From NCBI GenBank assembly GCA_002707785.1, contig PANW01000042.1, positions 91,184 through 155,183 on the forward strand: a stretch of DNA of 64,000 nucleotides, written 5' to 3'. The DNA comes from Cellvibrionaceae bacterium (GTDB lineage: Bacteria; Pseudomonadota; Gammaproteobacteria; Pseudomonadales; Cellvibrionaceae). The first letter of the stretch is position 1. The number at the start of each line of letters is the position of its first letter. Shown here piece after piece: positions 26,916-35,318 of this stretch. A model generated the notes under the pieces. The model saw only the letters and a list, made by a program, of their open reading frames with translations. It did no database searches and was not told the DNA's origin. The translations under genes were made by a program, and so were the position numbers.

Positions 26916-27248
26916 ATGGATATCAAAGAAACACTTGCTCGCTACAACGAACTCTGTGAAGACAACGACTGGCAAGTCTTCCACACACCCAAGAACCTAG
27001 CTTCGGCCCTGTCAGTGAGTAGCGCCCGCATACTCGAGCACTTCCAATGGGTCACCGAAGAAGAGTCCATTACTATCGGCCGCATCCCCGAGCGCAAAGA
27101 AAAAATAGGCCAAGAGATATCCGAATTGTTTTTCCAGCTATTGGCGCTGTCGGATAAATTAGGCATCGACCTAGAACAGGCCATCAAGACCAAGTCCGAG
27201 CGCGATCAAGACACCTACCAAGGGGTACCGGACGACTTAGACTCATAG
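26916..27248 (+). CDS. MazG-like (dCTPase-type) protein with degenerate active site
   Basis: A 110-residue all-alpha NTP-pyrophosphohydrolase-fold protein. Family landmarks: WQVFHTPKNLASAL (about 19-32), EHFQW (about 41-45) and QEISELFFQLLALSDKLGID. In active members, helix 1 has two metal-binding Glu (ExxE) just before the EhFQW segment; here the aligned residues are SSAR, so both Glu are gone. The second metal motif ExxD reads EISE, with Asp changed to Glu. The terminal KYP-like motif is also missing. It may be an inactive or altered family member. CGGAG precedes the ATG, a Fur-like box lies upstream, and it faces the CobN-like gene. Confidence 0.8.
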   Translation: MDIKETLARYNELCEDNDWQVFHTPKNLASALSVSSARILEHFQWVTEEESITIGRIPERKEKIGQEISELFFQLLALSDKLGIDLEQAIKTKSERDQDTYQGVPDDLDS

Positions 27249-27325
27249 ACACCCAACCAGAGTAATCTATAAGTTCTGAGACAAGTTCGTCATCGAGACC
27301 TAAAACTCCCGTAATAGCCGCCCAT

Positions 27326-27351
27326 AAAAAAGCCAGCGTATCGCTGGCTTT
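27326..27351. terminator. Two-way intrinsic terminator between MazG-like and CobN-like genes
   Basis: AGCCAGCG (27331-27338), loop TAT, CGCTGGCT (27342-27349), flanked by A6 on the left and TTT on the right. The minus strand therefore ends in GCTGGCTTTTTT, a good terminator for the CobN-like operon; the plus strand ends in a short T run. Confidence 0.88.
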
Positions 27352-27373
27352 CTACACTATAAAAAGGATCGAA

Positions 27374-30300
27374 CTAGGCCCATTGTAGATGTCGCGGTCG
27401 CGCCTGAAACAAAGCACCCAGTAACATCACCAATACACACGACATCAAACTGGCCATTAGCATGGTATTCCATTCTTCGTCGCTAGTTGCAGCTTCCACT
27501 TTTTCAAGCTTCTGCCCCTCTACCTTTTGCGTGGGATTATCCAACGGCTGATTAGCCTTAGCCGCTTCGATTAACTGTTCGTTGGCACTCATCTTCGCCG
27601 TATCTGAGATCTCTGGCAAAGCCACATCGAGTCCGAAACCGGCCGCCAGATTATCGAAATAGTCTCGCAGTTTTTCGTTGTCCACAAACAGGTCGTGTTG
27701 ATTAGTCAGCTCTGAAAACCGCTCAACAATGTCGCTCAAGACTTTCTGATCAGCTTGCCAATAGCCTTTGCGATTGGCTTCCAGCATTCTCTCTAGCATA
27801 TTGGCTTGCGACTGCGGATTAACCTCTTCAAACCAATCATTGATGCCAACGTCGAGTTTGTCTTCTACGTACACCTCATAAAACTCCTGCCACTGATCTT
27901 CACGCACAATATTTGGATCAACGACATTCCAGCCCCAGAAATTGGTCAAGTTCGACGACATAGTGGTTGCGCCGCTGTAACCCTCTTTCATCATTTCCTC
28001 AACCCAGCGCTTGTGAAAATTTCGAGAGCGCAGCTCTTTGGCCATAAAGGTAGCCGCGTTTTCAGTTTTTCCGTTATTGGCATCGCGCAAATTACTGATC
28101 ATCATCTCCGGGCTTTTGCCATCAATATTGCGCACGGCTAAGGCGAGCGAACCGAAGTACTCAAAGGGATCATCGGAGGTAATCATGCCGTACACATTAG
28201 ACGAACGAGAGAACAACGCCACATCGGTACCTGACAACTGCTGAGCATATAGATCAATACTCTGCTCAACGCCATTACTGTCGATCACAGAACCCACCTT
28301 TTTGCCCCAGCGACTGTTGTCTGATCCATAGAAGTAGCCCATGCGAGACAGATACATATCCGAGATTTTACTGTCTTCTTCCCATGTATCACTGGCCACA
28401 ACTGCGTCATTCACACCATTGCCGTACTCGCCCGATGCATTGGAGAATATTCGAACCGTCGACAGATACTCTGCCTCAGCGGCTTCAACTCCCTGCTCTT
28501 TCAACTGCTCGGCAACTCGCTGACTGTTGGACCAAATCGAGTTATTCTCCTCCTTCAGTTTGGCAACCTGCTCAATTGCCTTGGCGAGCCACTGCATCAC
28601 ATTGGGGAAAGCATCACGATACAAACCAGTGGCTGACAGAACCACATCCACCCGCGGCCGCTTCAACTCACTTGCGGGAATGATTTCCGTACCCACAACG
28701 CGACCATCATCGCTCCATACTGGTTTTACCCCCATGGCGTAGAGAGCTTGGGACTCGAGGACACCATAGTGACGCATGGTTTCAATGGACCACAATGAGA
28801 ACGCGAGCTTATCGGGATACTTACCGTGAGTTTGATAGTAATCCGCAATAACACCATCAACCAGTTCACTACCCTGCTCGAATGCCGCTTGGGTTGGCAC
28901 TCGAGAAGGATCAAACCCATAGAGATTAAAGCCTGTTGGTATCGCATCTGGACTGCGAATGGGGTCGCCCCCGTTTTTAACGGGAATATAACGCCCTGAA
29001 AGGCCCATTATCAGGTGATCCAGTTCCTTGATGCCGAGCATGTCTCTATACAGCTGCTGTGCAGATTGTAGCTCTTCGATTGCATCATCTTCCAAACCAG
29101 CGGCCCGCATATTTTCTGCCGTTGCGGTCTCTTCAATGACAAAAGTTCGCAGAGTTTTGAATCCAACCAACTGATCTAGCTTATCGCCCGCAACTTGGGT
29201 AATCACCCCCTGAAAATCGCCTTCGCCATCGGCATGGTGAGCATACTCATCCACCCCAACACTGTGGTCATGTCCTAAACGGCTAGCATGCCCCTGACTG
29301 TCAAAGTAGTCACTCTCAAAGGACGCAACCGCTGACGGAAAAGAACGATCGAGCATCTGCAGTAAAGTCGATGTCAGCAAATCTGCTTCTGAGAGTTCAC
29401 CAAAAGAATGCAATCCCAATGGTTGGTTCTGGCTGGACAGATCCTCCATGTAGTCATGCAATGCCTCCAAGAAGCCGACAAAATCGTTGTTGGCCTGCTG
29501 ACTGTCCCAACCGAAGTCGGCGCAGATGCTGCCTTCAATACAATCGCGAATAATCTTCTCGCCGGTTTTCTTTTTAACACCGCCATCATCAAGAGATTTG
29601 TATTGATGCATTAATTCGTGCAAATCAGCAACTTCGCCCTGCAATCCAGCGGCAGCAAAGGGTGGAGTCATATGTGCGAACACCGTTGCACTGCCTCGAC
29701 GCTTAGTTTGCATAGCTTCACCAACATCGTCGACGATAAAGGGATAGAGTACCGGAGTATCCCAAACTGCTAGATTACCTTGATCATAGCGAGACAAACC
29801 GCGCTCTTTACCGGACAAATACTCTTGCGATCCGTGCGTACCTAAGTGAACCAATGCATCGCTGTTCCAGTACTGACGAGCATAGTAGTAAGCTGCGAGA
29901 TAAAAATGATTCATTGGCACCGTACCCTTATGGTAGATCCGTTGATCTTCATCCTTATCGTCTGATCGCGGAGGCTGCCTCATCACCAATAGATTGCCAT
30001 TGCGCATCCGCGGGATAACAAATTGTTTCTTTCCATCACGCTCAACAACCATAAAACCGGTTTCGGCACTGCCCCAATAATCATTGATCGGTGCCGTCAC
30101 ATGCTCTGGTAGAGTATTGAACCATGACAAATAATCCTCGACAGGCATCAGCTCCGCGAGATCGTCAGCCAACAACCTATCGAGCTCGAACTCTCTATAG
30201 AAGGGCTCGAGAATGGGTTTTATTTTCTCAATGTAGAATCCTTCATCTACCGCATCAACCTCATAGCCCTCTTCGTTAAGGCGTCGACTGATGGACTGCA

Positions 30301-31504
30301 AGCTGCCAGGTACATTCAGAAACGACGCTCCGACATCGATGCTGCCCCACACCATAACGGTCAGTTTTTTGTCTTTATTCGCCTTATGCTTCAAAGCAGC
30401 AAGGTTTAACGCTTTGTTGACGAAATGCTGTAACTGGTAATCAATCGGTTCCGCCCTACCGGTTTCTTCGTTTATTGCCGCTACAATCATAGGGTCTATT
30501 ACACCCGCGGCTTCCGGTAACACCAATACAAATGGAGTCATGCCGGCGCTAATACCTTGATTGTCTGCCTCCCAATCACTTTGGTCGCCATCAAAATAAG
30601 TTAGCCCCTGCAGCACCGGAACACCGAACTTTTCGAATTCAGTTTTTCGCTTGGCAGCCCAATGAATGTTGCGAAAATTCACAATCACATCGACAAAAGT
30701 TGTGCCATTGCGTGAAATCAATGAAGAATAGTCGGAGGACTTGGGGCTGAGCTCAAAGAAAAAGGGAACGGCCAATGCACCGCTCGCCTCAATTTCCGCA
30801 ATCGCGCTATCAATAACTTGTGTTTGTGCGGACTCGATCAAGGAACGTTGCAACAGCACGCCCACCACCTTACTGCCCTTTTGACGCTCCCCCTGACCAC
30901 GCCAGCGTAAATACTCCTCCAGCGATTCAAACGTTAATGAGGGGTAATCGGGATGATACAAACCCAATTGCGGAAAAATGATCGGCGGCTCAATATTCTT
31001 TGACATATCTGGAGCTAACACGCGGTAGCGCAAATATGCCAGCATACGAGTCAGGTTCTCAACACCACCATTACCGTAGTATTCATGCAATCTCAGCGCA
31101 TGATCAGGCTCTAATCCGAGCGTCAGATGAGTCGCTTCAAGCCAGTTAATCGGCAAAAATCGAGTTTTAGTGGTTTGACTCATGGCGACAACAACCGGCT
31201 CATACTTAGCGTAGGTAGTCTTGCTCTCCCGCACCGAGACACCATCCAGAATGACTAAATCGTAATTGCCAAAGACTCTTGATGCCTGCTCTAGCGAAAG
31301 CTCTTTTTCAGCCATCTGATCGATCGTCATTTGATACCGAGAGGCTAGCTCCTTGACGAGACTGACTTTCGCTTTATTGCTGTGTGCGGCACTCACGAAC
31401 AACAGTTTTTGAGAGGCACTTGCGCTGGACGGCAACGCCGTCATCACTAGTGCGGCTGCGTAGAGCGCGCAGATCAGCGCGCGAAGATTTACCGAAAACA
31501 ACAT
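27374..31504 (-). CDS. Exported, membrane-anchored CobN-like chelatase (HmuS-type)
   Basis: A 1376-residue CobN/ChlH-family (class I metallo-chelatase) large subunit. Family motifs: ALVHLGTHGSQEYLSGK (550-566), NLYGFDPSRVPTQAA (860-874), LSATGLYRDAFPNVMQW (956-972) and RIFSNASGEYGNGV (1018-1031). Unlike cobalamin-pathway CobN it opens with a signal peptide (cleavage near residue 30) and ends with a membrane helix (about 1348-1366), so the body should be periplasmic. A His-rich loop, HASRLGHDHSVGVDEYAHH (739-757), is a possible metal or heme site. It is the last gene of an operon with tonB, exbB, exbD, an ExbB-like and a DUF2149 gene. HmuS proteins of Bacteroidota heme operons have this character and are reported to remove iron from heme; the function here is inferred from that. 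No CobS/CobT or cobalamin genes are near. Confidence 0.88.
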   Translation of the reverse strand: MLFSVNLRALICALYAAALVMTALPSSASASQKLLFVSAAHSNKAKVSLVKELASRYQMTIDQMAEKELSLEQASRVFGNYDLVILDGVSVRESKTTYAKYEPVVVAMSQTTKTRFLPINWLEATHLTLGLEPDHALRLHEYYGNGGVENLTRMLAYLRYRVLAPDMSKNIEPPIIFPQLGLYHPDYPSLTFESLEEYLRWRGQGERQKGSKVVGVLLQRSLIESAQTQVIDSAIAEIEASGALAVPFFFELSPKSSDYSSLISRNGTTFVDVIVNFRNIHWAAKRKTEFEKFGVPVLQGLTYFDGDQSDWEADNQGISAGMTPFVLVLPEAAGVIDPMIVAAINEETGRAEPIDYQLQHFVNKALNLAALKHKANKDKKLTVMVWGSIDVGASFLNVPGSLQSISRRLNEEGYEVDAVDEGFYIEKIKPILEPFYREFELDRLLADDLAELMPVEDYLSWFNTLPEHVTAPINDYWGSAETGFMVVERDGKKQFVIPRMRNGNLLVMRQPPRSDDKDEDQRIYHKGTVPMNHFYLAAYYYARQYWNSDALVHLGTHGSQEYLSGKERGLSRYDQGNLAVWDTPVLYPFIVDDVGEAMQTKRRGSATVFAHMTPPFAAAGLQGEVADLHELMHQYKSLDDGGVKKKTGEKIIRDCIEGSICADFGWDSQQANNDFVGFLEALHDYMEDLSSQNQPLGLHSFGELSEADLLTSTLLQMLDRSFPSAVASFESDYFDSQGHASRLGHDHSVGVDEYAHHADGEGDFQGVITQVAGDKLDQLVGFKTLRTFVIEETATAENMRAAGLEDDAIEELQSAQQLYRDMLGIKELDHLIMGLSGRYIPVKNGGDPIRSPDAIPTGFNLYGFDPSRVPTQAAFEQGSELVDGVIADYYQTHGKYPDKLAFSLWSIETMRHYGVLESQALYAMGVKPVWSDDGRVVGTEIIPASELKRPRVDVVLSATGLYRDAFPNVMQWLAKAIEQVAKLKEENNSIWSNSQRVAEQLKEQGVEAAEAEYLSTVRIFSNASGEYGNGVNDAVVASDTWEEDSKISDMYLSRMGYFYGSDNSRWGKKVGSVIDSNGVEQSIDLYAQQLSGTDVALFSRSSNVYGMITSDDPFEYFGSLALAVRNIDGKSPEMMISNLRDANNGKTENAATFMAKELRSRNFHKRWVEEMMKEGYSGATTMSSNLTNFWGWNVVDPNIVREDQWQEFYEVYVEDKLDVGINDWFEEVNPQSQANMLERMLEANRKGYWQADQKVLSDIVERFSELTNQHDLFVDNEKLRDYFDNLAAGFGLDVALPEISDTAKMSANEQLIEAAKANQPLDNPTQKVEGQKLEKVEAATSDEEWNTMLMASLMSCVLVMLLGALFQARPRHLQWA

Positions 31505-31578
31505 ACTTGAAACACCTTAGATTCTAACTCTACCTAGCGATAGGCTGTAAAGATTAGCCCAACAACGATTTTGCTTTC

Positions 31579-31902
31579 TTATTCTGGGATATAGACCATA
31601 GAACCATCTGCTAACCGATAGGCGACACCCGCTTTGACACCATCACCGGATCCGATTTCACCATCAGACTTATAGCTCTCTATTACTTCCCCTTTTTTAA
31701 TGATCATTTCCATATTCGGCTTGCCGGCGTTTTTAATGACTGTTACATCCTCTTCAAGAAATGGATTCATGGGGTTTTGTGCAATTGCAATTAACAGTGC
31801 TGCCACCAACACCAAAAACACGTCAACCAAATTGACTACCGACAGTGCCGGGTTGATGCCCTCATCCTCATCAAGCAAGCGCACAAGCCTTCTCCTCAGC
31901 AT
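31579..31902 (-). CDS. DUF2149 protein, ExbD-like single-TM stator partner
   Basis: A 107-residue inner-membrane protein of family DUF2149. After NPALSVVN comes one membrane helix that contains an Asp near its start (LVDVFLVLVAALLIAI, about 24-39), the same layout as the proton-carrying Asp of ExbD/TolR. A small periplasmic domain follows. Its start overlaps the end of the upstream ExbB-like gene by 32 bp, so the two are translationally coupled. In HmuS-type operons DUF2149 and ExbB-like genes travel together. I infer a small proton-driven complex serving the CobN-like protein. Confidence 0.85.
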   Translation of the reverse strand: MLRRRLVRLLDEDEGINPALSVVNLVDVFLVLVAALLIAIAQNPMNPFLEEDVTVIKNAGKPNMEMIIKKGEVIESYKSDGEIGSGDGVKAGVAYRLADGSMVYIPE

Positions 31903-32467
31903 CAGAGGCGACCGCCTCTAAGGGCGACTCCTGCGTCTGTAAAAGTGGCGTCAAAGCCACCAACTCAGCCGCCAACCAACGACGTTTTACACTGGCGATC
32001 CAGAAAGTAATCGAGGCAATCACTAGGCCGAAAATTACCGCTGAAAACGCGACAATCAAATTCTCGCTAATACCCTGCACATTGCCGTCTGCCAAACTTT
32101 TCAACGCTGGCCCCATGGGAACCATAGTGGCAATCAACCCCAGCATTGGTGCCAAACGACTGGCCGTTCTCACGCCCTCCATGTCCTCGAGCGCCGCCAC
32201 ATCCAACTGGTCCTTTGTCACTGTCGGCAGCTCTTGCGCCATGTTCACTAGCGGATAACCTGGAAAGTATTTGTTTGGCGCCTGTCCCAATGCATATTGC
32301 AGCGATTGTCGGTAGGACACACGGTGATGCCTGCGCTGCAGGGTCTGACTAAAAAATTGACCCAAGGCAAACAAACTGTAGATAAACATAAGAACCAACA
32401 AAATCAGTACCGGCGCCATAAAAAAGTCCGACAACTGATACATCAGTTCTTCGATCGTGCGAATCAT
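31871..32467 (-). CDS. MotA/TolQ/ExbB-type proton channel protein (second copy in operon)
   Basis: A 198-residue protein with three membrane helices (about 17-36, 107-129, 137-160). The MotA/TolQ/ExbB signature lies at TASRLAPMLGLIATMVPMGP and continues in ENLIVAFSAVIFGLVIASIT. It is a different subtype from the ExbB encoded at 32933-33604. GGAG precedes the ATG. Its tight overlap with DUF2149, and not with exbD, suggests the DUF2149 protein is its stator partner. Confidence 0.88.
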   Translation of the reverse strand: MIRTIEELMYQLSDFFMAPVLILLVLMFIYSLFALGQFFSQTLQRRHHRVSYRQSLQYALGQAPNKYFPGYPLVNMAQELPTVTKDQLDVAALEDMEGVRTASRLAPMLGLIATMVPMGPALKSLADGNVQGISENLIVAFSAVIFGLVIASITFWIASVKRRWLAAELVALTPLLQTQESPLEAVASDAEEKACALA

Positions 32468-32504
32468 AAATACTCCAGAGTGTAGTAGTGGCTTTATGCC
32501 AGGA

Positions 32505-32936
32505 TTATTCGGGGTTCATCATTACTTGTGCAGCACTTAAGCGCTTGCCCTGCAACCATGAAAAGAGTTGCAGCACCTTTTCCAAAGCAGCCTGTTTGTC
32601 ACCAGCAATGATTATTTGGGGTTCTTTATTAAGCGATTGCAAAGCTCTAATTTTTTCACTTAGCGCCACTTCGAAGACCAACCAATTGACATACTCATCA
32701 CCATCGAGACCCCATCGATTTTTTTCAGCGAATAAAGTAATGCTGATATGCTCATCGACATTCAAAGCCTGCGCATTACTCTTACCTTTATCGGGTAAAT
32801 CGACCGGCAAAACTTTTGGTACCACGTTAGCGGTAAGCAAGAGAAAAACTAACAAAATAAATATGACATCGAGCAATGCAGTCATATCGGGCAAGACTGA
32901 CAACTGTGAGGGTGAAGAAGATTTAAGTTCTATCAT
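32505..32936 (-). CDS. exbD: ExbD biopolymer transport protein
   Basis: A 143-residue ExbD/TolR protein: a short cytoplasmic N-terminus, one membrane helix with the essential Asp (MTALLDVIFILLVFLLLTAN, about 18-37), and a periplasmic domain with IIIAGDKQAALEKVLQLF. With ExbB it uses the proton gradient to energise TonB. The start overlaps the exbB stop by 4 bp (ATGA). Confidence 0.9.
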   Translation of the reverse strand: MIELKSSSPSQLSVLPDMTALLDVIFILLVFLLLTANVVPKVLPVDLPDKGKSNAQALNVDEHISITLFAEKNRWGLDGDEYVNWLVFEVALSEKIRALQSLNKEPQIIIAGDKQAALEKVLQLFSWLQGKRLSAAQVMMNPE

Positions 32937-33604
32937 GCAGCAGTCGAAGGCTCGATGACGGTCAAATTCTCACGACCCGTATCAGATCTATCGCCTTCCC
33001 ATTGCTTTTCCAACCACAGCGAACAATGATTTAGTACACCGGCCATACGCTCCAAGCGTCTATCGCCCCAAATTGAAAAAGCCTGCGCCGCTATCATCGC
33101 GGGTATAGCAATCACCAATCCTAATGCAGTCGTCGCCATCGCCTCCCACATTCCACTGGCCAGAAGCGCCGGTGTAACCGGGCCTGTTTGATGAGACACC
33201 TCCTGGAACATATCAATAATGCCCAGAACAGTGCCCAACAACCCCAACAAAGGAGCCACCCCTGCGACAATCATCAACCAACGTATTCGACCGTGCAGGA
33301 ACTGACGCTGCTCTTCCAACCACTGAGACACCACTTCATCACGCAGCGGCTTGGAAAAATGCCGATGAAGACTGAGCAACTGAAGACCCGCCTCGGCGTT
33401 GGACATTACTTTTTCTGAAACACGGCTGCTTGATTCTGTATTGATTTGGTTCAACTTAAAATGCTCAAGATGACCATCATTTAGAAGCGATCGGTAGCGA
33501 ACCAAATTTACCAACCTATCTAAAATTAACATCACCATACACACAGAACACAAAAGCAGCGGATAAATCACCGGGCCCGCCGTCAGAACATTTTGTTGCC
33601 ACAT
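32933..33604 (-). CDS. exbB: ExbB-type proton channel protein
   Basis: A 223-residue protein from ATG 33604 (a GTG five codons upstream is possible; neither has a clear ribosome site). Three membrane helices: near the N-terminus, at IVAGVAPLLGLLGTVLGIID and at MWEAMATTALGLVIAIPAMI. The GLLGTVLG and TTALGL..AIP motifs are the standard ExbB/TolQ ones. It lies between tonB (29 bp upstream) and exbD. Confidence 0.9.
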   Translation of the reverse strand: MWQQNVLTAGPVIYPLLLCSVCMVMLILDRLVNLVRYRSLLNDGHLEHFKLNQINTESSSRVSEKVMSNAEAGLQLLSLHRHFSKPLRDEVVSQWLEEQRQFLHGRIRWLMIVAGVAPLLGLLGTVLGIIDMFQEVSHQTGPVTPALLASGMWEAMATTALGLVIAIPAMIAAQAFSIWGDRRLERMAGVLNHCSLWLEKQWEGDRSDTGRENLTVIEPSTAA

Positions 33605-33633
33605 AAAACTAAACCACACTAAACGTATTATTG

Positions 33634-34458
33634 TTAACGAAGATCAAATTCAACAGGAACTTCTACCCAGCTGGATATGGCCCGGCCATTCTCGATCGTC
33701 GGCTCGAACGACCAACCGCTCACTGCCTCCATGGCGGCTTGATCAAGCAGGCCGTAGCCACTTGAACGCTTGATGACAATCTCTGAAGTCTCTCCGAAAG
33801 CACCGACAAGGGCGTGCAAGATGACGGTACCCTGCCAACGACGTTTTATCGCAATAGACGGATAGATAGGTGGTTCCGGCGGACGACTAAAACTAGGGTT
33901 CTGACGAATGAGCGCACTGACCTTTGATTGAGCATTCGCACTTTGTGATTGATCAGACACTGCGGCCTTCTCTCTCGGATCAACCTTCTCGAGAGGCTGC
34001 GGGCGAGACGGACTAACTATCTTGTCAGCGCTGCCCTTGGAATCGGCAGGCATGGGCGAATTCGAGGCTGTTGCAGTGACGGTCGGTTCGGCGTTAGCAG
34101 TATTTTGGGGGTTGTCGAGCCGCAGGCTTTCTGCGGCAGGAGCCTCGTCTATCGGCGGCTGGGCTCTTCTGGGCTGGGCTCTTCTAGGCTGATCAACGGA
34201 CGACTCACGGATAGGTGAATTAACGACTGTCGAACTGGGCTTAGCCGCTTCAGGCGCCATGGCCTCTAGGGCCATATGCGTGAGTGACAAACTTAATGCC
34301 TGCTTAGCCCCCGCCAAAGGAGTAAATTCAACCAACTCATTTCGCCCACCCAACAACCACAAACCATGCAGCAACAGCGATAGCAGACCGGCAACCCAGA
34401 TGGTGTGTCGGGGAAGGCCGAAAAGATATGAGGACGAAAGAGATAACGAAGCATTCAT
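33634..34458 (-). CDS. tonB: TonB energy-transducing protein
   Basis: A 274-residue TonB. The N-terminal membrane helix carries the conserved SxxxH pattern (SLLLH) that couples to ExbBD. A Pro/Ala/Ser-rich periplasmic linker follows, with a small repeat (RRAQPRRAQP). The C-terminal domain starts at YPSIAIKRRWQGTVILHALV and ends WVEVPVEFDLR. ATG 34458 has no ribosome site; a sigma70 promoter upstream places the transcript start at that ATG. It heads the tonB-exbB-exbD-ExbB-like-DUF2149-CobN-like operon and probably serves the receptor at 24448. Confidence 0.92.
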   Translation of the reverse strand: MNASLSLSSSYLFGLPRHTIWVAGLLSLLLHGLWLLGGRNELVEFTPLAGAKQALSLSLTHMALEAMAPEAAKPSSTVVNSPIRESSVDQPRRAQPRRAQPPIDEAPAAESLRLDNPQNTANAEPTVTATASNSPMPADSKGSADKIVSPSRPQPLEKVDPREKAAVSDQSQSANAQSKVSALIRQNPSFSRPPEPPIYPSIAIKRRWQGTVILHALVGAFGETSEIVIKRSSGYGLLDQAAMEAVSGWSFEPTIENGRAISSWVEVPVEFDLR

Positions 34459-34460
34459 TT

Positions 34461-34493
34461 GCAAATGATAATGCTTCGCATGTAGATTATCAA
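34461..34493 (-). promoter_or_regulatory. Promoter plus Fur-box-like operator for the tonB-CobN-like operon
   Basis: On the minus strand: TTGATA (34493-34488), 17-bp spacer, TATCAT (34470-34465). Seven bases further is 34458, the A of the tonB ATG, so the mRNA would be leaderless. The stretch 34461-34479 matches the Fur consensus at about 13 of 19 positions and covers the -10 box. Confidence 0.7.
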
Positions 34494-34564
34494 CCGCTAT
34501 TGGAGATCAAGTTTCCCCATAGCGATTGGGTCGACACAGAAAACTGCTCCTTGGTAGCGGAGAG

Positions 34565-35260
34565 TTATGGAATGAAGATATTAAAGACACCGCCTCCTAA
34601 TTCACCTCCATTGCTGAGCTCGATTCTTCCTTGGCGCTCGTTTCGATGATGCAGCCTGGCGGTCTCCTGCGCAAAATATAGACCTAGATGCGTATTTCCT
34701 TCGCTAAAGCTCACTGATTTTGCAAAACTCTGCTCAGGCGTTCCCAACATGAACTTTGGATAACCACCACCGTCGTCCGACACGGTAATAACCAGCTCGT
34801 CATCTATCAGTTGCGCCTTAAGCTTCATTTTTGATTTGCTGTACCTCGCGCCGTTGACCAGTATATTGTGCACCACCCCACCAACCAGCTCGCCATCAAA
34901 GTACCACTCAAGGTCTTCACAACACTCAATTTCAACCGACAAATGACGCGTTTGAAAAAGCATATCGTTTCTTGCCACCTGCTCCTCAAGGACGTCTATA
35001 ACGTAGTGCTGGTCCACGTGTACGGGGAGACGCTCACTCTCCATCCGATAGATTGAAAGTAGCTGAATCAACTCGGTATTGATTCGTGACGCTTCATATT
35101 GAAGCGTTGCAAATCGCGAAGCCTGAGCTTCGTTTTCCGCCGGAGTCTCTTGCATCACCGTTTCTAGAGAGTTGAGAAGCATCCCTAGCGAATTTTTCAT
35201 GTCGTGCACACTGGATGCCAGAATCAGTGAAAAGTCGGCTTTGGGTGTTTGTTTCATCAT
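34565..35260 (-). CDS. Soluble sensor histidine kinase
   Basis: A 231-residue histidine kinase with no membrane helix and no recognisable input domain. The H box is SSVHDMKNSLGML (about 17-29; note HDxxN, the HisKA_3/HDMKN-like variant), the N box VVHNILVNGARY (about 128-139), G1 VSDDGGGYP (about 158-166), and the protein ends with a short G2-like GGELGGGVFNIF. AAGG precedes the ATG. It lies 58 bp downstream of the receiver-TPR gene in the same direction, so the two probably form a signalling pair. Confidence 0.85.
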   Translation of the reverse strand: MMKQTPKADFSLILASSVHDMKNSLGMLLNSLETVMQETPAENEAQASRFATLQYEASRINTELIQLLSIYRMESERLPVHVDQHYVIDVLEEQVARNDMLFQTRHLSVEIECCEDLEWYFDGELVGGVVHNILVNGARYSKSKMKLKAQLIDDELVITVSDDGGGYPKFMLGTPEQSFAKSVSFSEGNTHLGLYFAQETARLHHRNERQGRIELSNGGELGGGVFNIFIP

Positions 35261-35318
35261 CTTGACCTTATTCTTTCAGTCTTGTTTATTGGACTTGTGT
35301 GATTGAGGGCTTAACAGC

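Noticed and set aside
27374-31504. CobN of the cobalamin pathway
   Set aside because: Signal peptide, C-terminal membrane anchor, tonB/exb context and absence of cob genes argue against a cytoplasmic cobaltochelatase.
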